64,000 bases of DNA from Archangium gephyra (GTDB lineage: Bacteria > Myxococcota > Myxococcia > Myxococcales > Myxococcaceae). Of this stretch, positions 52,502 through 60,627 are shown one piece after another; positions within the stretch are counted from its first letter, which is position 1, and each line of letters starts with the position of its first letter. The stretch is taken from positions 82,066 to 146,065 of the forward strand of contig QFQP01000019.1 of assembly GCA_003243425.1 (NCBI GenBank). Reading direction: 5' to 3'. The position numbers were made by a program, and so were the translations under genes. The notes below the pieces were generated by a model, which searched no databases, was not told where the DNA came from, and saw only the letters and a list, made by a program, of their open reading frames with translations.

Positions 52502-54010
52502 ATGCTGCCCATCAAGAAGGTCGTGGTGATGGAAGACCGCGCGCAGGTGGAACGTGCCGGTTCGGTGCCGGTGAACGGCGTGACCCGGGTGGAGGTCGCC
52601 GGGCTGTCACTGGTGGCCGTCGATCGCTCGCTGAAGGTCGAGGTGAAAGGCGCGACGTTGCTCGAGGCGAAGCTCGAACGCCGGTGGAAGGAGGTGCCGT
52701 TCGGCGGACTTCCCTCCGACGCGAGTGAGACGCTGAAACATGTCGAAGCGCTCCGGCTGCGATCGCTGGAACAGGCCGACGTGGTGCAGCGGCTCGACGC
52801 GCGCGCCGAGGTGCTGACCGGTGCTCGCGCGAATCTGCTGCGTTCGATCTCGGAGCTCACCGGTTACGGCACGCCCAACGTTCAAGCGTGGCGCGAACAG
52901 CTCGCCGATCTCTCGCACCGCCAACTGACGCTCGATGAGGAACGTCGCGCCGTTCGTGAAGCGCTCTCGGTGACGCAGCAGCGCCTCCGCGAAGCACAGC
53001 AGGCGCTCAACAGTGAGCGGCCGCGAACCAGGCACGAGTGCGTGCTGGTGCTGCGGTTGGATGGCACGGGTGAAGCGCAGGTTCGGGCGAGCTACCTCGT
53101 GCCGGCTGCGGTCTGGCGCCCGGCGTATCGGGCGACGCTCACCGGCGCGCAGGTCGCCGTCGAAGCCGAAGCCGTCGTCTGGCAGCACACCGGCGAAGAC
53201 TGGACCGACGTGGAGCTCGCGTTCTCGACCGCGCGGCCCACGCTCGGCACGACGCCTCCGTCACTCGAAGAAGACGTGCTGTACCTGCGCCCGAAGCAGC
53301 AGCTCGAGAAGCGCGTGGTCGACGTGGCGATTCGTGAAGAGGTCATTCAGAGCGCGGGTGAAGGCGGCGGCACCACCGAGATGCCCGGCCTCGACGACGG
53401 CGGAGAGACGCGTCTGCTGCGCGCCTCGTCACGAACCACCGTGCGCAACGACGGCCAGCCCCAGCGCGTGTCGCTGTTCTCGTTCACGTCACAGGCCCTC
53501 GTCGAACGCGTGTGCCCGGCGGAGCTCTCGAGCCTGGTGTTCGTCATCGCGCGGTTCCCGAACACCGCGGGCGAGGTGCTGCTGGCCGGGCCCGTCGACC
53601 TGATTCGCGACGCGGGGCTCGTGGGGCGCGGTCAGCTCAAGTACGCGGCGCCGGGTGAAACGGTGAAGCTCTCGTTCGGGAACGAAGACGGTGTGCAGAT
53701 CGCCCGCGAGACCGACGAGAAGACGGAAGAAGCGCGGCTCACGGGCCGGCGCACCACGACACGGAAGGTGAAGCTCTTCGTGTCGAACATGCGCACCTCG
53801 AGCACGAAGTTGATCATCGAAGAGCGCGTGCCCGTCTCCGAAGTGAAGGAGGTCGAGATTCAGGTGCTCACGAAGGACTGCGCACCGGCTCCGTCGACCG
53901 TGACCAGGGACGGCATCGCGCGCATCGAGCTCGAGCTCGGTGCGCAGTCGACGAAGACGGCGAAGTTCTCGTGGGAGCTGAGCGCCGCCGCCAAGGTCGC
54001 TGGCGTGTAG
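52502..54010 (+). CDS. MuiA-family (DUF4139) protein, second copy
   Basis: This 502-residue protein is a shorter paralogue of the preceding gene. It has the coiled-coil (about 80-175), the YLVPAAVWRPAYRA motif and the HTGEDWTDVELAFSTARP segment shared with the first copy (RTGEDWTGVSLSLSTA). It lacks the Pro/Ala-rich insertion. It starts at ATG 52502 and is surely co-transcribed. Its stop lies next to the stop of folD on the other strand. Confidence 0.85.
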   Translation: MLPIKKVVVMEDRAQVERAGSVPVNGVTRVEVAGLSLVAVDRSLKVEVKGATLLEAKLERRWKEVPFGGLPSDASETLKHVEALRLRSLEQADVVQRLDARAEVLTGARANLLRSISELTGYGTPNVQAWREQLADLSHRQLTLDEERRAVREALSVTQQRLREAQQALNSERPRTRHECVLVLRLDGTGEAQVRASYLVPAAVWRPAYRATLTGAQVAVEAEAVVWQHTGEDWTDVELAFSTARPTLGTTPPSLEEDVLYLRPKQQLEKRVVDVAIREEVIQSAGEGGGTTEMPGLDDGGETRLLRASSRTTVRNDGQPQRVSLFSFTSQALVERVCPAELSSLVFVIARFPNTAGEVLLAGPVDLIRDAGLVGRGQLKYAAPGETVKLSFGNEDGVQIARETDEKTEEARLTGRRTTTRKVKLFVSNMRTSSTKLIIEERVPVSEVKEVEIQVLTKDCAPAPSTVTRDGIARIELELGAQSTKTAKFSWELSAAAKVAGV

Positions 54011-54871
54011 TCAGCGGGCCGCTTCGAGGCGTCGGCGAGCGGCGATCACCGTGTTGCTCATCAACATGGCGATCGTCATCGGGCCGACGCCACCGGGGAC
54101 CGGCGTGATCCACGCTGCGTTCTGTCTGGCCGACTCGAAATCGACGTCGCCCGACAGCTTTCCGTCGGCGCCGCGATTCATGCCGACGTCGATCACGATC
54201 GCGCCGGGCTTGATCCAATCGCCCTTGACGAGCTTCGACACACCAACGGCGGCGATCACCACGTCTGCGCGCTTCACCTCGGCGGCGACGTCGCTCTTGC
54301 TGTGACAGATGGTCACCGTCGCGCTCGCGTTGAGCAGCAGCATCGCCATGGGCCGGCCCACGATGTTCGAGCGGCCGATCACCACGCAGTTCTTGCCCGC
54401 GACGTCGCAGCCGATCTCCTGGAGCATGCGCATCACGCCGAATGGAGTGCACGCCACCAACGTCGGGCGGCCCTGAAACAGGTGCCCCGCATTCACCGCG
54501 TGAAAGCCGTCGACGTCCTTCGCGGGATCGATCGCCTCCAGCACCGCGTTGGAGTCGATGTGCCTGGGCAACGGCAACTGCACGAGAATTCCGTCGACCT
54601 TGTCGTCGGCGTTGAGCTGCTTCACGAGCGCGAGCAACTCGCCCTGTGAAATCGACGCATCGAGGTGGTGATGCCACGAGCCGAAGCCGAGCTCCTGCGC
54701 GGTCTTCTCTTTCGAGGTCACGTAGACCTTCGACGCGGGGTCTTCACCGACACGAACCACGGCGATTCCCGGTGGGCGGCCATGCTTCGCGACGAGCGCC
54801 GCGGCCTCCTCTTTCAGCCCCGCCTTCACCTTCGCGGACAGCGCCTTGCCATCGATGATCTGAGCCGTCAT
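54011..54871 (-). CDS. folD: Methylenetetrahydrofolate dehydrogenase/cyclohydrolase
   Basis: This 286-residue protein is taken from ATG 54871 (MTAQIIDGKALS), the usual family start; ATG 54883 is possible. It has YVTSKEKTAQELG (catalytic Lys), DGILVQLPLP, and the NADP-binding VIGRSNIVGRPMA and the TPVPGGVGPMT signature. It supplies 10-formyl-THF for purines and initiator tRNA. It is 30 bases from the divergent DjlA-like gene. Confidence 0.95.
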   Translation of the reverse strand: MTAQIIDGKALSAKVKAGLKEEAAALVAKHGRPPGIAVVRVGEDPASKVYVTSKEKTAQELGFGSWHHHLDASISQGELLALVKQLNADDKVDGILVQLPLPRHIDSNAVLEAIDPAKDVDGFHAVNAGHLFQGRPTLVACTPFGVMRMLQEIGCDVAGKNCVVIGRSNIVGRPMAMLLLNASATVTICHSKSDVAAEVKRADVVIAAVGVSKLVKGDWIKPGAIVIDVGMNRGADGKLSGDVDFESARQNAAWITPVPGGVGPMTIAMLMSNTVIAARRRLEAAR

Positions 54872-54901
54872 GGGCGTCGGCATGTCACACTGATCTTCAG
54901 G

Positions 54902-55693
54902 ATGTTGGGAAAACTCTTCGGCCTGATGATCGGCGGAGCGGTGGGCATGCTGCTTCTCTGGTCGCCTCCATTCGCCGGCGTTCTGGCTGTTGCGGGCGCG
55001 TTACTCGGACACTTTCTCTTCGACCGTGAGAGCGCGTCGCCGAAGGTGTTCAGTCCTCCCACCACCGAAGAGTTGTTGTCGCGGCCGCGGCCCGTTTCAC
55101 GCCCGGCACCGAAGAAGCAGATTCCGCAGGAAGACCTGACCTTCATTCAGGCGCTGTGCCCGCTGTTCATCGAGGTCGCGCGCGCAGATGCCCCCGTGGC
55201 CCAGCTCGAAGTTCGAATCGTTCGGGAGTTCTTTCAACACCGCCTGCAGTTCGGGCCGGCGGCGATGGACGAAGTGCGCGACGCGCTCAAGGCCGCGGTC
55301 GCTGCGCCGCCCGGCGACATCGAGGCGCTCACCGTGCGAGCGCGCGGCGTGGTGAAGCCATCGATGCGCATCGAGATCGTCCGCAGCCTCTACGATCTCG
55401 GCATGGCAGACGGCGATCTGCAGCGCAGCGAACAGGACGTGCTCAAGCGCATCGTCAGCGCCTTCAACTTGAGCGACGAGGCCCTGCAGGAGATCACCTC
55501 GGAGTACTTCGGAAAAGGCGACAGCTACTACAAGGTGCTCGACGTCACGTCGGACTCGACGGACGACGAGGTGAAGAGCGCGTACCGGAAGCTCGCGGCA
55601 GAACATCACCCCGATCGCGCCAACGACGGCGGAGAGAAGTTCCGGCAGATCAAGGACGCCTACGAAGCGCTCAAGAAGCTGCGCGGGTTCTAG
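54902..55693 (+). CDS. DjlA-like membrane co-chaperone (TerB plus J domain)
   Basis: This 263-residue protein is taken from ATG 54902. One helix pair at residues about 5-38 anchors it in the membrane. The middle region (about 65-195) looks like the TerB/DjlA helical domain, with VVKPSMRIEIVRSLYDLGMA and an ADGDLQRSEQDVLKRI motif. The J domain is at about 208-263, with HPD at 236-238. Its stop overlaps the stop of the convergent LysR gene by two to three bases. Confidence 0.85.
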   Translation: MLGKLFGLMIGGAVGMLLLWSPPFAGVLAVAGALLGHFLFDRESASPKVFSPPTTEELLSRPRPVSRPAPKKQIPQEDLTFIQALCPLFIEVARADAPVAQLEVRIVREFFQHRLQFGPAAMDEVRDALKAAVAAPPGDIEALTVRARGVVKPSMRIEIVRSLYDLGMADGDLQRSEQDVLKRIVSAFNLSDEALQEITSEYFGKGDSYYKVLDVTSDSTDDEVKSAYRKLAAEHHPDRANDGGEKFRQIKDAYEALKKLRGF

Positions 55694-56571
55694 CCGAGGC
55701 CCGCTTCGAGGCCGGCCTGCAGCGCGTCGATCACGATGCGCACGCGCGGCACGTGGCGGAGCTCCTTGTGGAACACGAGGTAGATCGGCACCTGCGGCGT
55801 GGGCACTTCGCTGGTCAACCGAACGAGGCCGTTCTGAAAGCGCGCGTAGGCATCGGCGAGAATCGAAATGCCCTGCCCTGCCAGCGTCGCCTCCACGATC
55901 GCCGCGTCGGAGTTCGACTTCACGGTGAAGCGCTCGGCGCCGTTGTCGGTGAGCCACATCGCCTGCGGCAACTTCTCCATGCTGCGGTCGAAGCCGACGA
56001 AGTCGTGGCGCGCGAAATCGCCGCGGCCGATTCGACCGTCGCGTACCCGCCGCTCCACGTACTCACCCGACGCATACAGAGAGAACGTCAGCTTCCCCAC
56101 CTTGCGCTCGATCAGCACCGACGAGTTCGGACGCATCTTCCGAATGCCGACGTCGGCTTCGCGGCGCGCGAGGTCGACGGCGCGCAGCTCCGACGTGATC
56201 TCGAGCCGCAACGAAGGGTGCGCGCGACGCAGCTGACTCAAGGCCCGCGTGACCGGGATGACGAAGCCCTCCCCCATGGTGACGCGCACCACGCCTGAAG
56301 CCTCTTCGGTCTCACTCCGCTTCGCGGCTTCGAGACCGTGCTCGAGCTGCTCGGCGAGGTTCACGAGTTCGAGGGCCTCCGGCTCGACCGAAGTGCCTGC
56401 GCTGCTGCGATGCACCAACGGCCGCCCCAACGCACTCTCGAGTGCCTCGACCCGTCGCGCCGCTGTCGACGTCGACACCCCCAGCGCACGGCCTGCTGCC
56501 AGAAAGCTCCGATGACGATGCAGCGCCAGCAACACTCGCAGGTCGTCCCACGTGGGCGTCACGTTTTCCAT
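55690..56571 (-). CDS. LysR-family transcriptional regulator
   Basis: This 293-residue protein has the N-terminal winged helix (WDDLRVLLALHRHRSFLAAG, LGVSTSTAARRVEALE) and a LysR substrate domain. It starts at ATG 56571, which lies inside an inverted repeat (56565-56580), a likely autoregulatory site. The divergent gene is a short-chain dehydrogenase, the expected target, but that gene is frameshifted. Confidence 0.9.
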   Translation of the reverse strand: MENVTPTWDDLRVLLALHRHRSFLAAGRALGVSTSTAARRVEALESALGRPLVHRSSAGTSVEPEALELVNLAEQLEHGLEAAKRSETEEASGVVRVTMGEGFVIPVTRALSQLRRAHPSLRLEITSELRAVDLARREADVGIRKMRPNSSVLIERKVGKLTFSLYASGEYVERRVRDGRIGRGDFARHDFVGFDRSMEKLPQAMWLTDNGAERFTVKSNSDAAIVEATLAGQGISILADAYARFQNGLVRLTSEVPTPQVPIYLVFHKELRHVPRVRIVIDALQAGLEAGLG

Positions 56572-56580
56572 GAATGGAAA
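56565..56580. promoter_or_regulatory. Perfect inverted repeat over the LysR start codon
   Basis: TTTCCAT-GA-ATGGAAA is a perfect 7-base inverted repeat with a two-base spacer. It lies at the start codon of the LysR gene (56569-56571), within the 66 bases between it and the divergent SDR gene. A related half-site ATCCATT follows about 15 bases further. Placement fits autoregulation. Confidence 0.55.
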
Positions 56581-56637
56581 TCAACTTACCGCACATATCC
56601 ATTCCTGAAACTCCGCCCGGGACGCATGGTGTTCGCC

Positions 56638-57422
56638 ATGACCAACTACACATGGGCAGTGGTGACCGGCGGATCTCTTGGCATCGGCGCGGAGTTCGCG
56701 AAGCAGCTCGCGGCCCGGGGCACGAACCTCGTGCTGGTGGCACGTGACGCGAAACGTCTGCAGGGCTCGCGAGCCAGCTCACCAACGTGAAGGTCCACAC
56801 CATCGCCCTCGATCTCGCCGAACCGGGCGCGTCCCAGCAGGTCTTCGACCAGGTCACGGCGCTTGGGCTCGAAGTCGATCTTCTCATCAACAACGCGGGC
56901 TTCGCGAAGCACGGCGCGTTCACCGAAGTGCCGTTCGAAACACAGCGCGGCCAGGTGATGTTGAACGTCACGTCGCTGGTCGAGCTCACCCACCTCTTCC
57001 TGCCGATGATCGAGCGCAAGCGGGGCGGCATCATCAACGTGGCGTCGACAGCCGCGTTCCAGCCGGTGCCCTACATGGCGGTCTACGGGGCGACGAAGGC
57101 CTTCGTGCTCTCGTTCAGCGAGGCGTTGTGGGGTGAGTACAGAGACCGTGGCGTGAAGGTGCTGGCGCTCTGCCCCGGAGCCACCGACACGCCGTTCTTC
57201 ACGCGCGCTGGAGAGGCCGCGGCGCTCGGTGCAAAGGCGTCAGCTGCAGACGTGGCGGAGTTGGGGCTCGAGGCGCTCGAAGCGAACCGCGCCTCGGTGA
57301 TTCACGGCCTCAAGAACTGGTTGGTCGCCAACTCGAGCCGCTTCACCCCGCGCCAGCTGGTGGTGAGCATCTCGCGCAACCTGATGAAGCCGAAGGCGCT
57401 GCTGACGGCTCGGTCGCACTGA
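56638..57422 (+). pseudogene. Short-chain dehydrogenase (SDR) broken by a frameshift
   Basis: Reading frame 1 starts MTNYTWAVVTGG at 56638 (or ATG 56626) with the Rossmann motif TGGSLGIG. It runs to a stop at 56788-56790. Frame 2 carries on from about 56768 with NNAGFAKHG, the Ser in NVASTAAF and the catalytic YGATK pair, through to 57422. Joining them needs one base inserted (or two lost) near 56763-56768, at GGGCTCGC. Both parts are well conserved, so this is either a recent mutation or an error in the sequence. Function when intact: an NAD(P)-dependent oxidoreductase under LysR control. Confidence 0.75.
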
Positions 57423-57618
57423 GTCTCGTTCAGCACCTTCATGCCGTCCTGTGACTCGTCAGCAATCATCGCGGCCCGAACTGACGTCTTCACGCGCTGC
57501 GCGCCGAAGCTTCAGAGGCTGGAAGCAGGCGCTCACGATGTGGCGCCTCACCGCCGCCCTACATCATCAGCGCCATGGCTTTGGCGACGGCCGCGTCGCG
57601 CCGTCACGCCCACACGCT

Positions 57619-58812
57619 TCAGCTCAGCTTCGAGACGAAGTCGGCCAGGCGCGCCAAGCCCTTCTCGATGTTCGCGTCGCTGGTGGCGAACGAGAGGCGA
57701 ATGAAGCCCTCGGCACCGAACGGCTCACCGGGCACCGCGGCGAGCAGGAAGTCGTCGAGCAGGATCTCCGACAGCTTCATCGAGCCGGTGATCGACGCGC
57801 CCTTGTACGACTTGCCGATGAGCTCGCTGATGTCTGCGAAGCAATAGAACGCGCCATCAGGCAACCGGCACTTCACGCCGGGGATCTTGTTGAGGCCGTC
57901 GGTCATCTTGATGCGCCGCGCGGCGAAGGCCTTCACCATCTCGTCGATGGGAGCCGTCGGCCCCTTGAGCGCCGCGACGGCGCCCTTCTGAATCACCGAG
58001 GTCGCGTTCGACGTCGACTGATCCTGAATCATCTGCATGCCGGCGATGAGGTCCTTCGGGCCAGCTGCGTAGCCGAGCCGGAGACCGGTCATCGAGAAGG
58101 CCTTCGAGAAGCCGTTCACCACCAGTGTGCGCGCGGCGAACTCGGGCCCCACGTTGGCGATGTTGAAGAACGGGCCGTCGACGTAGAGCAGCCGCTCATA
58201 GATGTCGTCGGTGATGAGCACGCAGTCGTGACCACGCAGCTCGTTGGCGAGCGCGGTGAGTGCTTCACGGCCGATCACCGCGCCCGACGGGTTCGACGGC
58301 GAATTGAAGATGACCGCCTTCGTGCGAGACGTGAGCGCCTTGCGCAGCGCCTTCGGGTCAGGCGTCCAATTATCTGCGGCGTTGGTCTCGACGATCACCG
58401 GCTCACCGTCGGCGAGGCGGACCATGTCGGGGTAGCTCACCCAGTACGGCGAGAAGATGATCACCTCGTCGCCGGGCGACAACATCGCCTGGAACGCGTT
58501 GTAGAGCGCCTGCTTGCCGCCCACGGTGACGACCACCTGCTCGGGCGTGACGGTGAACTGGTTTTCCTTCGCGAGCTTCTCGACGATCGCCGCCTTCAGC
58601 TCGGGGATGCCGCCGGTCGCGGTGTACTTGGTGAAGCCCGAGTCGAGGCCGGCCTTGATGGCGTCCTTGATGTGCGCGGGCGTATCGAAATCGGGTTCGC
58701 CAGCGGCGAAGCTCAGAACGTCGGCCCCCTTCGCGGCGAGCGCGCGGGCCTTGGCGTTGAGCGAAAGAGTCGGGGAAGGCTTGACGGCCTTGAGTCGCTT
58801 CGCGAGCTGCAT
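57619..58812 (-). CDS. Class I aminotransferase (aspartate aminotransferase-like)
   Basis: This 397-residue protein is read from ATG 58812 (MQLAKRLKAVKPSPTL) with GAGGA upstream. PLP Lys is K237 in NGFSKAFSMTG. N174 (SPSNPSG), D202 and Y205 in TDDIYE, and an Arg near 372 in FIRLSF are the usual cofactor and substrate residues. Best fit is the aspartate/prephenate aminotransferase group (subgroup 1-beta); the substrate is not decided. It lies eight bases downstream of coaD, so co-transcription is likely. Confidence 0.92.
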   Translation of the reverse strand: MQLAKRLKAVKPSPTLSLNAKARALAAKGADVLSFAAGEPDFDTPAHIKDAIKAGLDSGFTKYTATGGIPELKAAIVEKLAKENQFTVTPEQVVVTVGGKQALYNAFQAMLSPGDEVIIFSPYWVSYPDMVRLADGEPVIVETNAADNWTPDPKALRKALTSRTKAVIFNSPSNPSGAVIGREALTALANELRGHDCVLITDDIYERLLYVDGPFFNIANVGPEFAARTLVVNGFSKAFSMTGLRLGYAAGPKDLIAGMQMIQDQSTSNATSVIQKGAVAALKGPTAPIDEMVKAFAARRIKMTDGLNKIPGVKCRLPDGAFYCFADISELIGKSYKGASITGSMKLSEILLDDFLLAAVPGEPFGAEGFIRLSFATSDANIEKGLARLADFVSKLS

Positions 58813-58819
58813 GTCATCC

Positions 58820-59320
58820 TCACTTCTTGGCGTATTTGGCCTTGAGCGCCGTGAGCACGTTCGGCGGCACCAGACCTTCGATGTTGCCCCCGTGAGACGC
58901 GACTTCACGCACGAGGTTCGACGAGACGTAGAAGTAGTCTTCGCCGGTCATCATGAAGACCGTCTCGACGTTGGCGTTGAGTTTGCGGTTCATGTTGGCG
59001 AGCTGAAATTCGAACTCGAAGTCGCTCACCGCGCGCAGGCCGCGCAGCACCACGTTGATCTGACGCTTCTTGGCGTACTCGACGAGCAGGCCCTGAAAAT
59101 CGTCGACCTCGACGCGCGGGTCGTTGTCGAGCGCGCCGAGAATGAGGGCCTTGCGTTCCTCGACCGTGAAGACCGGCGTCTTCTTGGGGTTCACCGCGAT
59201 CGCGACCACGATCTTGTCGAACATCTTCAAGCCGCGATGAATGAGCGACAGGTGCCCGTTGGTCAGCGGATCGAAGGAGCCCGGATAGATGGCGAGGCGC
59301 ACGCCGGCAGAGTCTTTCAT
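58820..59320 (-). CDS. coaD: Phosphopantetheine adenylyltransferase
   Basis: This 166-residue protein has YPGSFDPLTNGH (the HxGH-type nucleotide site) and VSSNLVREVASHGG near the C-terminus. It makes dephospho-CoA from ATP and phosphopantetheine. ATG 59320 overlaps the rsmD stop by four bases; rsmD-coaD is a common pair. Confidence 0.97.
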   Translation of the reverse strand: MKDSAGVRLAIYPGSFDPLTNGHLSLIHRGLKMFDKIVVAIAVNPKKTPVFTVEERKALILGALDNDPRVEVDDFQGLLVEYAKKRQINVVLRGLRAVSDFEFEFQLANMNRKLNANVETVFMMTGEDYFYVSSNLVREVASHGGNIEGLVPPNVLTALKAKYAKK

Positions 59321-59883
59321 GCGTCGCGATGCGTCAACCGGAAGATGGACACCACGGTGGCGCCGTACGTGCGTTCATCGATGCGTTCGAAGTCTCCGAC
59401 GCGCTCGGCGAGCGTCTCGTCGCGACCGGTTTCGATGACCGCGATGCCGCCGTCGGTCACCAGCTTCGCGGCCAGCAGCGCTTCGAGCACCCTTGTGCCG
59501 GCGTTCAAGGCGTACGGTGGATCGGAGAAGACGAGCTGGAACGTGCGACCCGATTTACCGAGCGACTCGATGGCGGCGAACACGTCGGCCGCGAGCACCT
59601 CGACACGATCGTCGAACTTCAACGCCTTCACGTTGTTGCGGCACAGCTGTACCGGTTCACGACCGCGATCGACCAGCACAGCTTTCGTTGCGCCGCGCGA
59701 AACGGCTTCGAGGCCGAGCGCTCCGGTGCCGGCGAACAGGTCGAGCACTTCGAGGTCGTCACAACGCTGACCGAGCACGTTGAACAACGTCTCGCGCACG
59801 CGATCGGCCGTGGGCCGCGTCACGTCGTCAGACTTTGGAGTCTCGAGCACCCGGCCCTTCGCTGAACCTCCGACGATTCGCAC
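59317..59883 (-). CDS. rsmD: 16S rRNA (guanine966-N2)-methyltransferase
   Basis: This 188-residue protein has VLDLFAGTGALGLEAVSRGA for S-adenosylmethionine and the catalytic DPPY in LVFSDPPYAL. It starts MRIVGGSAKGRVLETP. It methylates G966 of 16S rRNA. Operon with coaD and the aminotransferase; its start is 12 bases after the hypothetical gene at 59896. Confidence 0.95.
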   Translation of the reverse strand: MRIVGGSAKGRVLETPKSDDVTRPTADRVRETLFNVLGQRCDDLEVLDLFAGTGALGLEAVSRGATKAVLVDRGREPVQLCRNNVKALKFDDRVEVLAADVFAAIESLGKSGRTFQLVFSDPPYALNAGTRVLEALLAAKLVTDGGIAVIETGRDETLAERVGDFERIDERTYGATVVSIFRLTHRDA

Positions 59884-59895
59884 GCGCGCTCTTTG

Positions 59896-60498
59896 TCACG
59901 TCGGGTCGCCCGCGAGAAGCCAGACCGCGACGAGGCCCGGCTGCGCGGCGAACACGGTGGCGTCGGCGCCCTTCACGAGTTCGTGCGCCACTGCGGGCAC
60001 CAGCGAGGGCAACGCGCCGACGAACTGCGCCGTGCCGCTGGCAGCGTCACCGATGGGGTCGATTCGGGGATCTTTCGTTGGTGACTCCACGCGACCTGCA
60101 CGCGGCAGAGACCCGACCGGCAACGCTTTGACCTTCGCGCGCGACGGCCCGAGGGTCACGTCGATCGAGTCACCCTCTTTGAGCACGCCCTCGAGCAGCA
60201 CTCCGTCGAACTGTTGCGCGTCGAACGCGAACGCCCTGGCGGTGATCTTCAGTTGCTGGCCCGAACGAACCGGCGCGTCGACCGCTCCCGTGCCGACGAC
60301 CTCGAAGCGCGCGGTACCGGACACCACGCGTGAACCGAGCCGGCACGGCCTGGGCAGTTGAAGCTCGACCGCCGCCGCACTCCGCTTCACCGCAACGCCT
60401 TCACACGTTGCGAACGAGCGCTCGAGCTGCGTCGCCATCCGCTCGATGAACGGCGTCTCCTGAGCGCCACAGAGGAAAACGAGGAGCGCGAGTCGCAT
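59896..60498 (-). CDS. Hypothetical, probably exported protein
   Basis: This 200-residue protein is taken from ATG 60498 (MRLALLVFLCGAQE), which opens with a short hydrophobic stretch like a signal peptide. The frame further upstream is antisense to the sigma-54 gene region and is not used. The body is beta-rich with a C-terminal hydrophobic stretch (GLVAVWLLAG). No family recognised. It heads the rsmD-coaD unit. Confidence 0.6.
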   Translation of the reverse strand: MRLALLVFLCGAQETPFIERMATQLERSFATCEGVAVKRSAAAVELQLPRPCRLGSRVVSGTARFEVVGTGAVDAPVRSGQQLKITARAFAFDAQQFDGVLLEGVLKEGDSIDVTLGPSRAKVKALPVGSLPRAGRVESPTKDPRIDPIGDAASGTAQFVGALPSLVPAVAHELVKGADATVFAAQPGLVAVWLLAGDPT

Positions 60499-60627
60499 GG
60501 GCAGACCGTAGCCGAATCGAACAGCCGGCTCCCACGTGGCCACACATCTCGGCAGATCGACACGCATCAAATCGTCCGCGATGGCGACAATCGCACGCTT
60601 AAGCTGTCTTCCTTCGAGACAACCAAC

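Noticed and set aside
57423..57618. 196 bases between the SDR and aminotransferase genes
   Set aside because: No tRNA, terminator or coding frame could be supported in it.
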